A stretch of DNA of 64,000 bases from Methylomonas montana (GCF_030490285.1 NZ_CP129884.1:3968001-4032000), one strand, 5' to 3'; counted from the first letter of the stretch, positions 28,317 to 37,987 are shown. Numbers and translations: made by a program. Notes: generated by a model from the letters alone, not told the origin.

Positions 28317-29462
28317 CTAAGCCAGCGATTGACGTTTGCCGAAAACGCCAAACCCAAGTAATACGGAACCGAATAACCAAAAGGCCGCGGGCACCGGTAC
28401 CACGGTAATTGCGCCAAACAGACCATGCGCTTCACCGCCAGGGCCAGCGGTAAAATAAATCCTCTGACTGCTCCCCGCATTGCCGTCATTACCTACCGTC
28501 AAAGCCCAAAGTCCGTCGATTTTCAGCGCTTGACCATTGCCGTCCGTCAGTTGGCCGGCGAAACTATTATTAAGCAGATTGTAGGCATTGATCGTGCCGT
28601 CGCCGAAATTGCCGACTAACAGGTTTCCGGCGAATTCGCCGAAAGAGGATGGGGCAATCGCCAGACCCCAGGGCGCATTTAATACCCCACCGCTGGCCAC
28701 GCGATCCAAGAAATTACCCTGAAAATCGAAAACGCTGACAAATCCCAAGCCGGCTCCGGCCACCTCATCCGGCGAAGCATTGTCTTTGAGCGCATAAGCC
28801 ACATACAGTTTGTCGCCAAGGCTTTGGATATTAAACGGCGCGTATCCCGACGGCAGATTGGGATCGGTAAAATTTCCCAAATCGGCCGCTCCTGCGGAAC
28901 CTTTGATCACGTCAATGGCTCCAGTGCCAAAGTTAGCGGCATAAAGATAGCTATTACCGGCAACTGTCGCTTCGGCAACGCCTTTGTAAAGCTTGTTAGG
29001 CGCACCTGTCACGATAGTCTCGGCAGTCGTACCAAGGGTATTTCTCCAACCGGACACCGTACCGTCTTCGCTGACGAAGAGAAAGGGATCTCCATTGAAA
29101 GCCTGGGGATTGCCATTGGACACTTGGCCCGTGACGTTGCCGGCACCGGGAATCGAAACAACTAGCGCCAATGGCGTAGTGGCGTTAGTCGCGGGATCCA
29201 CGTTATACAGCGAGGAAGTGCCGGTGGCATTATTGGAAACCCAGAACGGCCCTGCAGGCCTGTAAGACACACCCCAGGGATTCTTCAAATTAGTGTCCGC
29301 GACTTGCGCAGGGTTGGCCGTCTGGTCATCGGTCACCAAGTTTATTTGGCCGAACGAAGTCGCCGCGCTAGCCGCCTGTGAACCACACGCCATCACCAAG
29401 ACAAACATCAAAACTGATGCGACACGATGTTCGAAGAATAAGCTTTTTAACAAACTGTTCAT
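28317..29462 (-). CDS. TIGR03118-type secreted beta-propeller protein with PEP-CTERM anchor
   Basis: The 381-aa product starts at ATG 29462 (MNSLLKSLFFEHR) with GGAGA upstream. A signal peptide ends near SQAASAA (~30). The body contains repeated propeller-like blades (NPWGVSYRPAGPFWVSNNATG, in two parts here; APFNIQSLGDKLYVAYALKD; LNAPWGLAIAPSSFGEFAGN) typical of TIGR03118. The C-terminus VPVPAAFWLFGSVLLGFGVF followed by GKRQ is a PEP-CTERM sorting signal: motif, hydrophobic helix and basic tail. Such proteins are processed by an exosortase and usually belong to exopolysaccharide or biofilm surface layers. No exosortase is encoded in this window. Confidence 0.87.
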   Translation of the reverse strand: MNSLLKSLFFEHRVASVLMFVLVMACGSQAASAATSFGQINLVTDDQTANPAQVADTNLKNPWGVSYRPAGPFWVSNNATGTSSLYNVDPATNATTPLALVVSIPGAGNVTGQVSNGNPQAFNGDPFLFVSEDGTVSGWRNTLGTTAETIVTGAPNKLYKGVAEATVAGNSYLYAANFGTGAIDVIKGSAGAADLGNFTDPNLPSGYAPFNIQSLGDKLYVAYALKDNASPDEVAGAGLGFVSVFDFQGNFLDRVASGGVLNAPWGLAIAPSSFGEFAGNLLVGNFGDGTINAYNLLNNSFAGQLTDGNGQALKIDGLWALTVGNDGNAGSSQRIYFTAGPGGEAHGLFGAITVVPVPAAFWLFGSVLLGFGVFGKRQSLA

Positions 29463-29770
29463 ATCAACGATCTCCAATAACGTACATCTACAAGTAAAAC
29501 CAACCATCCGCGCGTCCGGATAAAATCGGATCAACGCGAATTAATTGGGTAATTTTCTTCAAAATAAATGGCGTTTCCTCCCGCCCAATTTAATACGCTT
29601 TCCGATCCAACAATGTATTAGCGCGCATTCCATTACTGATTAATTCCTTACCCGGCAATAAGGTTCACCAAGTCAAAAAATAAAGTCGAAATCCTCTGTT
29701 AATAAAACGACAGCTTGCCTGAATTTTAGGCGCAAGCGTAACCATCAACTGGTTCGCCAAATGCCTGTAT

Positions 29771-30739
29771 TTAGCTAACCAACAGCATCTGCCGCGCCTT
29801 AACGCCGTATTCATCGTCCGGTAAATCCGCCAGCTGACGCAGCAATTTGACGCCGGCTTCCTGCTCGCCACTTTGCTGTAAAGCAAGACCTAAATAAAAA
29901 CGGAATTTGCTTGAGGCGCGCACTTCGCCGTTGATCGAGTCCAAGTTCTCCAGCGCTGCGGCAGGTTGATGCGCAGACAATAAGATCACCGCCAAATCAA
30001 GGCGCGACGCCTCATCGCTTGGATTCAATTCCAACAAATGCTCGAACTGGGCAATGGCAACATCGCGATTACCAAGACTCAGATTGACCAAAGCCAGATG
30101 CCGTAAGGCATTGTGGTCTTCTTGATTCAGCGTCAGTGCAGTTACCAGCGCTTCACGCGCACTGCCCAAGTCGTTGCGTAAAAAACAAGTAATGCCCAAT
30201 TGCGCCCAAGCCTCCTGGTGATTGCCATCCAAAGCCAACGCCTGTCGATAATGCTGCACCGCTTCCGCCAGTCTTTGCTGGGCCGCCACGGCAATGCCCA
30301 ACCGAGTATGTAAATGCGGTGCGTTGGGTTGTAGCTTCAAGGCTCGAATCGCCGCATACTCGCCGCCCTGAAAATCGCCCAGCAACACTCTAATCCGCGC
30401 CAGATTATCCCAAGCGGTGATGTTATCGGGGTCGCAGGCTGTGGCTTGTTCCAGATGAGTCAAGCCTTCCGCCGGCTGGCCGGTATTCACCAGTACTTGG
30501 CCCAAATTGCAATGCGCCATCGACATATGCGGATTTAGCCTCAACGCGGTCCGCAAATGCACTAGAGACTCGGACCATTGCTGCTGCTGGGCCAGCACGA
30601 ATCCCAAATTATTATGGGCGCTGGCGTTATCGGCATCCAGCTCCAGAGCCGCCAGGTACAAACGCGCCGCCTCGGCCAGATTGCCAGTCTGATGAGCAAT
30701 CACACCTTCTCTGAGCAAATCGTTAATCGCAATAGTCAT
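29771..30739 (-). CDS. Tetratricopeptide-repeat protein, last gene of the eCIS operon
   Basis: The 322-aa protein consists almost entirely of TPR units: examples are AARLYLAALELDADNASAHNN, AHCNLGQVLVNTGQPAEGL, AVQHYRQALALDGNHQEAW and AIAQFEHLLELNPSDEASR, with the usual A-x-x-x-G-x-x-x-A spacing. No signal peptide or membrane segment is visible, so it is expected in the cytoplasm. TPR proteins are scaffolds or chaperones. Its ATG overlaps the stop of the DUF4157 gene by one base (TAATG), which ties its translation to that gene. A role as cargo adaptor or assembly factor is inference. Confidence 0.85.
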   Translation of the reverse strand: MTIAINDLLREGVIAHQTGNLAEAARLYLAALELDADNASAHNNLGFVLAQQQQWSESLVHLRTALRLNPHMSMAHCNLGQVLVNTGQPAEGLTHLEQATACDPDNITAWDNLARIRVLLGDFQGGEYAAIRALKLQPNAPHLHTRLGIAVAAQQRLAEAVQHYRQALALDGNHQEAWAQLGITCFLRNDLGSAREALVTALTLNQEDHNALRHLALVNLSLGNRDVAIAQFEHLLELNPSDEASRLDLAVILLSAHQPAAALENLDSINGEVRASSKFRFYLGLALQQSGEQEAGVKLLRQLADLPDDEYGVKARQMLLVS

Positions 30740-33700
30740 TAGGCAATCCTTTCGATAAGTCCACTGAGAATATCACTCGGCGAAATGTCCGGCACCTCAA
30801 ACTGCACGTCGTCGAGAGAGATGTCGAACGGCTGTCCTTCGTGGTAGTGAATCGGCAGGCTGATGCCAAAACGGTAATTGGAGCCGAAGGTGTAGGAAGC
30901 GAAGGTCCAGCGATTGCTGTAGACCTCCCAGAACAAGGCTTTGGCGCGCACATAACCGGAGATGTCGAAGGTGAACGCGGGTTGCGCGTGCACTGACAGA
31001 TTGGCAGTGAGGTCCAATCCTTGCGCCGGCGTCCAGTCGATCGCCACGCCCGCTTCCGCAGCGCCCTGAATGCCCAAGGTACCGCCGATTTCCAGCCCGC
31101 CGGTGACACTGACACCGGGAATCCCCAAGCCGATACCGGCGCGCACCGACAAGCGCAAGCCGGCATCGGCCGGCACCCGCAAATGGGCCTTGCCGGTGAC
31201 GTGGGTGTCTTCCTCGTGCGCGGGATTGTAAGTAATACCCAGACTTAGTTGGTCAATTACACCAGGGCCGATGCCAGCCGTCGCATTCAAACCGCCGCCG
31301 ATCTCGGCGGTGATACCGGGGACAATCGGAATATCGATGCCGATACTGAACAGCGATTTGTCGATTTCCTTGCGCGCGAAAATTTCCACATTGCTGGGAA
31401 TGCCGATTTCGCCGGACACGGTGACTTCGCCGTTGGGATCGAAGCGGATGCCGGCGGTGCCTTGCAGCCATGACGCAATCTGGATCGTCGCCGAGCCGGA
31501 ACCGAAGACGGTCAATGCCCCATCCGGCATGGGATCGCCGCTGGGCCGGCCGTCTTCGCCCACCGCCCGGTTGCTGACGCCGACGCTAACGGTACCTGCC
31601 AGCATGCCGCGTTTGAACGCGCCGGAGAATTCGGCGGTGAAAGCGCCGTCGTCGTAACTGACGGTGAGTTGCGAATCGATGCCGGGAATGGCAGGTTGCG
31701 CAGTGCCAGTGGCACGCACTTTCCAGTCATCGCCGTGCTTGTTGACAGTGACGTCAATCGAACCGGAGCGGATCGCGGGATTGGCGGACAATTGCAAGTT
31801 GCCACCGATGGTAAGGCCGTCGGCTTCGGAATAGGCAACCGTGAGACCGGCTTGCTGGATGCCGGGAATGCTGGGTTCCACCGTGCCGGTTGCGCTGAAA
31901 TTGCCGGCGTTGTAGCTGGCGGTGATAGACGCGCTGCGTATGCCTTTGATCTTGTCCGGACTGGTGATGGCCAAGGTGCCGCTGATGCCGAAGCCGGTGG
32001 CGCTGCGATAGGCCATTTGCAATTCGGCCTGATCGAATAGCTTGGAATCGGCCCGGAAGCGGCCGGCTAGGCCGAAATTACCATCGCTATCCAGTTCCGC
32101 GGCCAGAGAACCGTCGCCAAAATTGCGCACGGCAAACTGAATATCGCCGCTGACGCTGAGCCGTTCGCCGTCATAGCCCAGGGTAATGGTGGCGTCGTTG
32201 ACAGTCAGGCCGGGTAACGGCAGGCGCTTGGCCAGACTATTGGCGTCGAAGGTGTGAAAAATGCCCAGCCGGCCGTTGACGATCTGGCCGGGCACCTGCA
32301 AGCCTTGCAACAACGGATGCGTAGGCTGCAGCATCGCGGTGGCGGCCAGGCCCCGGTTGATGCTGAAACCACTCAAATCCACCGGGCTGGCGCCCTTCAG
32401 ATCGACTTTTTTCGGCAACAGGGTTTCCAGTGATTCGCTGCTGATTCTGCCTGCGAAATCAACATCCTCCTCTTTGTACAGCGGGATATCGAAAGCGCCA
32501 GGATTGCCTGTCACTTTGATTTGCGGCCCCAAATCCAGCTCGACGCTGAGATCGCCGACTTTGGCATTGGCGCCGAGTTTGTTGTAACCCTGCACCAGCG
32601 TCACATTAAGCATGGTGAAGCCGGACAGTGCGCTCTTTTGGGCGGCCGGCACCTTGAAGGATACATCCTTGGCGGCGTGGCTGATTTTGGTAATAGCCAG
32701 CCCGCCGGTAGGAGACAGGATGGAAAGCCGGGTGGCGGTTCCCTTGCGCTCCTTCGCTGAATCATCCAGTAGGTCGAGAGCCGGCGCCAGATTCTTGATG
32801 TCATCCTGACTCCAGAAGGTACTGCCCCCTTCTTCGCGCCGGCGCTGGTGCCCGCCAACAGCCGCAACGGCCTTGAATTTGGTGACGCGGTTATCCAGTA
32901 CTTGCTGGGCAGACGGTTTGCTGCCGGGAGTTCCCAGATCCTTAAGCCGGGGATCGGTGGGTTTTAGTTTGGCGATGGTACGTTCGACAGCATCGCGAAT
33001 TTCGCCGCGAAACGAAGAACCGACGCTGCCATTGTGCGAAGCATTCAGCAGTTCCATATTGTGCAACGCGTCTTCACCGCCCAATTGATGTTCGACGATG
33101 TGATCGACCTGATAGGTCGTATCCTTGCCCGATCCATCCCAGGTTGGGATTCTCAGTAAATCCAGAAAGGCTTCTTCGTCGTCGGCTTTGATTTCCTTCT
33201 TTTTACCTGCCATGTTCAGATTCAGCTTAAAACCGTGGGCCGCATTGGGACGCTGGTCGGCAGGAATCTTGTTCAGGTTGGGTTTAACGCCCTTCCACTG
33301 CTCGCGTTGTTTGGTATCGCGGTTTTCGCTGACGCTGCCCTTTGGGCGTTGTAACTGGCCTGCGCGCGCCATGCCTTGATACCTTAACGCATGACGGGAT
33401 TTGATCGGCGGAATTTCCAGCGGTTCGGTGACTTCGAAAACGGGGTCGCTGCTGGCCGCCGCGCTGCCGCCAGCAGGTCCTTTGCGGGCCACTTTTTGTT
33501 TTATCCCGCCGCTTTGCTGCACCACATGCGTCATTTCGTGGGCCAGTAGTTCGCGTCCCTGATCGGTTTCCGGCGCGTATTCACCCGGTGCAAAATAAAT
33601 GTCATTACCGACCGTGAAGGCGCGCGCACTCAATTCCTTGCACAGTTCCGTGGCGTGAGCATCGTTATGAATAACGACACGGGAAAGGTCCTGGCCGAAT

Positions 33701-34407
33701 TGTTTTTCCATGTCGCGCAACACTGCTTCGGGTAACGGCGTGCCGCGACCACGGGTTTGTTCGATGCGTTCTTCTATCGATGGCTCCACATCATTGGTTT
33801 CGGCGGCGCTTGCCGCAGCCTGCTGATCTTGTTCTGCCTGCTGTTCGCTATGTTCCACTGCCCGCATCAGTTTCTTTTGCAGGGCCTGTTCTTCTTCAGG
33901 TTTGGCTGCTTCAGTTTTGCGGAACAGTCGCGCCGCTTTTTTTTCGTCCTCCGGTTTTGCCGCCTCGGTTTTGCGCCGCAATTTTTTGCGTACCGGCGCC
34001 CGTTGTTCATCCTTGTCTTCGGTTTCCACCGAGCGCTGTGCCGCAGGGTTTTTCTTCTCCTCATCCGGTTTTTTCGCCCGGCGCACCGGTTTGTCTTCTT
34101 CCGGTTTCGCAGCGCGCGCCACGGCTCGATTAAGCCGCCGCAACAAGCGCTGGGCGCTGGGCACTGGTTTACTGGAAATCATCTCCTTGTCTTCTTTCGG
34201 CCCTGGCGCGGGTTCCTTGGGCGCCCGCGCGACTTCCTTCGCCACCTGATCGGCTTCCTGCTCTTCCTTGTCCTGCGGCTGGCTGACCGCCATCTTCCGG
34301 CTCAAATAAGCCGGCTTGCGCTGTTTTTTCTCTTCGTTGGGTTTGGGCGGTGCGCTGGTTTTGCGCTGCGGCTGCTTTTTACGGAGTTTGGACGCCAGGG
34401 TTGCCAT
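30739..34407 (-). CDS. DUF4157 eCIS-associated protein, candidate cargo/effector
   Basis: A 1222-aa protein. Residues 1-200 are disordered and very rich in Lys, Glu, Arg and Ala, with near-repeats (KTEAAKPEDEKK, KTEAAKPEEEQ). Residues ~220-302 form the DUF4157 domain (DLSRVVIHNDAHATELCKEL, NDIYFAPGEYAPETDQG, LLAHEMTHVVQQ), with a HEMTH zinc-protease-like motif at 290-294. DUF4157 is known as a marker of eCIS cargo. Residues ~430-480 (VDHIVEHQLGGEDALHNMEL then LNASHNGSVGSS) look like an HNH-type nuclease motif. From ~650 to the end runs a long Gly/Ser/Thr-rich, alternating beta pattern. Nuclease activity is inferred, not shown. It is coupled to the TPR gene downstream and follows the AAA+ gene by three bases. 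Confidence 0.82.
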   Translation of the reverse strand: MATLASKLRKKQPQRKTSAPPKPNEEKKQRKPAYLSRKMAVSQPQDKEEQEADQVAKEVARAPKEPAPGPKEDKEMISSKPVPSAQRLLRRLNRAVARAAKPEEDKPVRRAKKPDEEKKNPAAQRSVETEDKDEQRAPVRKKLRRKTEAAKPEDEKKAARLFRKTEAAKPEEEQALQKKLMRAVEHSEQQAEQDQQAAASAAETNDVEPSIEERIEQTRGRGTPLPEAVLRDMEKQFGQDLSRVVIHNDAHATELCKELSARAFTVGNDIYFAPGEYAPETDQGRELLAHEMTHVVQQSGGIKQKVARKGPAGGSAAASSDPVFEVTEPLEIPPIKSRHALRYQGMARAGQLQRPKGSVSENRDTKQREQWKGVKPNLNKIPADQRPNAAHGFKLNLNMAGKKKEIKADDEEAFLDLLRIPTWDGSGKDTTYQVDHIVEHQLGGEDALHNMELLNASHNGSVGSSFRGEIRDAVERTIAKLKPTDPRLKDLGTPGSKPSAQQVLDNRVTKFKAVAAVGGHQRRREEGGSTFWSQDDIKNLAPALDLLDDSAKERKGTATRLSILSPTGGLAITKISHAAKDVSFKVPAAQKSALSGFTMLNVTLVQGYNKLGANAKVGDLSVELDLGPQIKVTGNPGAFDIPLYKEEDVDFAGRISSESLETLLPKKVDLKGASPVDLSGFSINRGLAATAMLQPTHPLLQGLQVPGQIVNGRLGIFHTFDANSLAKRLPLPGLTVNDATITLGYDGERLSVSGDIQFAVRNFGDGSLAAELDSDGNFGLAGRFRADSKLFDQAELQMAYRSATGFGISGTLAITSPDKIKGIRSASITASYNAGNFSATGTVEPSIPGIQQAGLTVAYSEADGLTIGGNLQLSANPAIRSGSIDVTVNKHGDDWKVRATGTAQPAIPGIDSQLTVSYDDGAFTAEFSGAFKRGMLAGTVSVGVSNRAVGEDGRPSGDPMPDGALTVFGSGSATIQIASWLQGTAGIRFDPNGEVTVSGEIGIPSNVEIFARKEIDKSLFSIGIDIPIVPGITAEIGGGLNATAGIGPGVIDQLSLGITYNPAHEEDTHVTGKAHLRVPADAGLRLSVRAGIGLGIPGVSVTGGLEIGGTLGIQGAAEAGVAIDWTPAQGLDLTANLSVHAQPAFTFDISGYVRAKALFWEVYSNRWTFASYTFGSNYRFGISLPIHYHEGQPFDISLDDVQFEVPDISPSDILSGLIERIA

Positions 34408-34410
34408 AAG

Positions 34411-36390
34411 CTAACTCCTTAACTGTTTTAACTGCGCCGGCGGATTGCGGCCCAGTTTCTGATATTCGCGTTGCAAAGCCGACAACAGCGGACCGATGCC
34501 GATGGGCTGATCGGCAGGGCTACAGCCGGCGGCAGTCAACACCACGTTGCGAATTTGCCCGCCACTGATGTCGCAATAGCTGGCCAGCGTACGGCACAGA
34601 CTTTCGTCCGGGCTGCGCTGTCCCAAATGGCTGCGCCATAAATCCAGGCGCTCCTGAAAGCCCGGCAGTGGAAAATCGACGATCGCATCCAGGCGCCGGG
34701 TAAAAGCGTTGTCGATGCGCTCGCGGCTATTGGTGGTCAGGATCGTGATGCCGGGATGATTTTCGATGCGGGTCAATAAAAAGTTAGTCAGCATATTGGC
34801 ATAACGCTCACCGCTTTGCTGGGCGTCGGTGCGGCGGCCGAACAAGGAATCGGCTTCGTCGAACAACAACAATGCATCGGCGGCGGCGGCCAGATCCAGC
34901 AAGGTGCCCAGATTTTTTTCCGATTCGCCGACATATTTGTTCATGATTGCCGCCAGATCGACCCGGTACAACGGTGCGCCGAGCGCGGTGGCGACATAGC
35001 TGGCGGCCAAGGTCTTGCCGGTGCCGCTGTCGCCGACGAACAAGGCCCTGAGGCCGGCATTGCGGGACGCTTGCAAGGTGACACCCAGCGACTCCCACAG
35101 CGATTCCCGGCTGTGGGCGCGAGCGATGAAATCGTGCAAATATTGCTCGACCAAGGGTGGAAACACCACGGCCTCGCGTTCGACCCGGCGCCGCACCGGC
35201 TCGGCCAACAAGCGCAAGCGTTCTGCGCCCAAATCGCGGCGGGCTTGAGCGATATGTTCGGCGTTTAACGCTGCACGGCTCTGTTCGGCGCGTAGCACCG
35301 CATTGCGCGCCACCTTCTGGATCACCGGCCCGCTTAGCAAGGCGCTGGCAGCACGACGGGCCAATTCCGGTTGATCCAGGTAGCGCGCCCAGAGTTGTTG
35401 GCGCTCGGCTTCGTCCGGCACTCCCATTTCCACTTCCAGCATGTCCTGACCCGCGATCGCATCGGTCATCCCCAAAACTACGACATGCGGAATATTGGGA
35501 TGTATCGCCGGCAATTGCCAGCTCTCACCGGCCGCGACATGAACCTTGATCACTGGCAACCAGCCCGCCAACTGGCAAGCCAACGGCAAGGCAGGCTGCT
35601 GTTGCCAAAGTTCGCCAGGCACCTCGATCGCATTCAACCCCAGCAGGCCGGCCAATTCGGCGGCCAAGGCCCGCCGCCCGCCGCCGCTGTTGCCGCGTAT
35701 CGCCAAACCGCGCACCTCGCCCTTGGCCAGTAAGGTAGCCAGATGCGGCAGCTGCCGGCGTATCCGTAGCGGCAGCAATTCCCTGTCCGCCAAGGCCACG
35801 ATCCGACAGCCGGGCCAAATTGCCGGCCGACCGCACAGGACCGACCACAGGGCCGGCTCGATCCGCAACTGCCGTAATGATAGCGGCCCGCTGCCTTCCA
35901 ATAGCAACACCTGCTGTTGCACCAGCGCCATACTGTGCAAATCCAATGCATCCAGCGTAGTACCGGCGCCAAACAATTCGTCCAGCATGCTCAGGGCCAG
36001 ATGCACGGCCAGCCGGTTACCGGGATTGGGGGCCTGCAATTCGCTCAAGGTCAACGTCGTCAGATAATCGGTCTCGGCGCTGCCGACCAAAGCCAGTAAA
36101 TAGGCTTGCGGTAAGTCGATGTGCTGCTCGCGCAGCCACTGCCCGAACGGGCCGGGCAAGGTATAGAGTTGCCCGGCCGCAGCATCGCGCATCTGTGTCC
36201 AGCTCGGCGCAGTTTCCATATTGAGCTGTTGGGCGGCTTGTTGCAGCAATTGCTCGGACAATTCGGTATCGCCCGGCATCATCTGCGTCCAGAACTCCGC
36301 CAGGCCGACCCGCACCAAGGCCGCCAACGGCTGGCGCTGGTTAGGCGGTTTCAGGTTGAGCGATTCGGCCAGGGGCGGCGCTTTAGTCAT
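34411..36390 (-). CDS. eCIS AAA+ ATPase (Afp15/Pvc15-like)
   Basis: The 659-aa ATPase has a complete C-terminal AAA+ module: Walker A GDSGTGKT at 453-460, Walker B LLLFDEADSLFGRR at ~507-520, sensor-1 ITILTTNSRERID (~548-560), and arginine finger in FTRRLDAI. The middle (~225-345) looks like a second, degenerate ATPase in which the P-loop reads RGNSGGGRR. An AAA+ protein is a constant member of contractile injection loci (Afp15 in the antifeeding prophage), presumed to act in assembly. It overlaps the 531-aa gene upstream by eight bases. Assignment is firm by motif and context. Confidence 0.93.
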   Translation of the reverse strand: MTKAPPLAESLNLKPPNQRQPLAALVRVGLAEFWTQMMPGDTELSEQLLQQAAQQLNMETAPSWTQMRDAAAGQLYTLPGPFGQWLREQHIDLPQAYLLALVGSAETDYLTTLTLSELQAPNPGNRLAVHLALSMLDELFGAGTTLDALDLHSMALVQQQVLLLEGSGPLSLRQLRIEPALWSVLCGRPAIWPGCRIVALADRELLPLRIRRQLPHLATLLAKGEVRGLAIRGNSGGGRRALAAELAGLLGLNAIEVPGELWQQQPALPLACQLAGWLPVIKVHVAAGESWQLPAIHPNIPHVVVLGMTDAIAGQDMLEVEMGVPDEAERQQLWARYLDQPELARRAASALLSGPVIQKVARNAVLRAEQSRAALNAEHIAQARRDLGAERLRLLAEPVRRRVEREAVVFPPLVEQYLHDFIARAHSRESLWESLGVTLQASRNAGLRALFVGDSGTGKTLAASYVATALGAPLYRVDLAAIMNKYVGESEKNLGTLLDLAAAADALLLFDEADSLFGRRTDAQQSGERYANMLTNFLLTRIENHPGITILTTNSRERIDNAFTRRLDAIVDFPLPGFQERLDLWRSHLGQRSPDESLCRTLASYCDISGGQIRNVVLTAAGCSPADQPIGIGPLLSALQREYQKLGRNPPAQLKQLRS

Positions 36391-37978
36391 AATGAAAACT
36401 CACTACCCGGCCCAGCCACGGCAACCAGCCAGGATTGATGTCCAGCCCTGCCAGGCGCACCGGTAAACGGATCGCCGTCATCGGCGCATATAAATCGATA
36501 TGGCTGGGACTGTATTGAACCTGCGCCGTCAGTGCCAACAGGCCGGCTTGCCAGACGCCGGTTTTACCGTACCAGCGCCGCGCCTGATTCAACACCTGCT
36601 CGCGGTCGGGAAGCGCTGGCAATTGGCTTAGAGCCAAATGGTTTTCCAGGCCTAATTGCAACGCAATGAAATCGACCAGCGCATCGTCTTCCCGTAACTG
36701 CAATTCCTGCCCAAGCCGATATAGCCATGCCCAAGCGCTGGGCAATGTTTCGGCATGCTCTACCATCAAGCTCCGCATTTCCGGGCGGTTGAGCATATTC
36801 AATAGATACAGCAAACCGCCTTGCATGGTATCGAAGCGGGCAAAGGCCGGCTCGGCGACGGCTTGCACTGCCGGATCCAGGTCTTGTGCCATCGCCTGCT
36901 TCGCACCGGATACATCCAGCGCAGTCGCGGCTTGCCCAGGACTTTCCTCACGCTGTTCCGTGCGGTATTGGGACTTTGCCGATCCAAGCGCTTTGTCACG
37001 TGTCAAAGCACCAGCCGGCACCATCTGGTCTCCGCCCGATTGCGGTCGAGTCTCGGCAGTTTGGCTTGATGATGGGGACGATTTAGATAACGCGGAAGCT
37101 GCCAAAGGCGCGACCAGCGCATTAAGCTTGGTTGCCACCGGCTCCTGGTCGATTCGAGTTCGCACCGCATGCGCCGGCGGCGAAAAATAAGCCGATAAGG
37201 TCGCCAGTAACTTGGCCGGCTGTTGCTGCAATAATAAAGGCGCCACTTCCTGGCCGATCAAGCATAAGGCCAGCTGATAACGGCTATCCGACACTTCCAG
37301 CCCTTGCAACACGTTTCGCCAGCGCGCCAACAGCCCGGACGGCCAATACAGCTGGGTTGTCAGGGTGGTTAAATTGACTGACAGCATTTGCTGGTTTGCC
37401 TCGCTCTTGATCTCCCCGGCAAGCACAGCGGTGAGATTCCGAGCCGACGGCAAGCTGAAACCGTTTAAACCGGCCAGTTCGACCGCCAATTGCCGACTAT
37501 CGGCTTCATCCAAACTCAACCATACGGCCGGCAACTGGCCTCGTATCGCCAATCGGGCGGATATGGACGGCAATAAAGCCAGATGTTCGGACATTACGAC
37601 ATACAGCGCCCTCGGCGTAGGCAAGTCAAACCAATGTTCCCAGCGCCGCCAGTACCAATAAAACCCTGCCCCGCCGCGCAATAAATCGGTTAGCAAGGCC
37701 GCCAACAGCTCGGTCAGACCGGCAAAGCGCATCACCTCGTCGGTATTATGGGCTTGGTTTAAATACTGCTTGGTTTGCTCGCACAACTGTTGTGGCAATT
37801 GCCGGCCAGACCCGCTGGCTTGCAGGCGGCGGATAAACACCCAACTATCGCGGTCGGCATGCGGCCAATCAGCATTTTGCAAATTGTCGCGCAAGGTATC
37901 CACCATCGTCTGCTGCCCGCGCCCTGCCCGCACGGTCAGGCGGTGTATCGCAACGGTATCGGCGGCCAGTTTAGTCAT
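36383..37978 (-). CDS. Conserved eCIS-associated protein of unknown function (531 aa)
   Basis: This soluble-looking 531-aa protein sits directly before the AAA+ gene, the position held by the tape measure gene in Afp/PVC clusters. The N-terminus (VAIHRLTVRAGRGQQTMVDT) and the middle (GGAGFYWYWRRWEHWFDLP) do not match a family I can name. The C-terminus ends with SHIDLYAPMTAIRLPV, RLAGLDINPGWLPWLGRVV and SFHY. I recall this GLDxxPGWLPxLGxVVxFxY type of ending from unknown proteins in other eCIS loci. Residues ~290-380 are low in order. It may be a tape-measure or assembly component, but this is inference from synteny only. Confidence 0.7.
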   Translation of the reverse strand: MTKLAADTVAIHRLTVRAGRGQQTMVDTLRDNLQNADWPHADRDSWVFIRRLQASGSGRQLPQQLCEQTKQYLNQAHNTDEVMRFAGLTELLAALLTDLLRGGAGFYWYWRRWEHWFDLPTPRALYVVMSEHLALLPSISARLAIRGQLPAVWLSLDEADSRQLAVELAGLNGFSLPSARNLTAVLAGEIKSEANQQMLSVNLTTLTTQLYWPSGLLARWRNVLQGLEVSDSRYQLALCLIGQEVAPLLLQQQPAKLLATLSAYFSPPAHAVRTRIDQEPVATKLNALVAPLAASALSKSSPSSSQTAETRPQSGGDQMVPAGALTRDKALGSAKSQYRTEQREESPGQAATALDVSGAKQAMAQDLDPAVQAVAEPAFARFDTMQGGLLYLLNMLNRPEMRSLMVEHAETLPSAWAWLYRLGQELQLREDDALVDFIALQLGLENHLALSQLPALPDREQVLNQARRWYGKTGVWQAGLLALTAQVQYSPSHIDLYAPMTAIRLPVRLAGLDINPGWLPWLGRVVSFHYD

Positions 37979-37987
37979 CGCGGCAGC

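Noticed and set aside
33525-33540. HEMTH in the DUF4157 protein as proof of a zinc protease
   Set aside because: The motif belongs to the DUF4157 domain itself; protease activity has not been established for it in general, so it is noted only as a motif.
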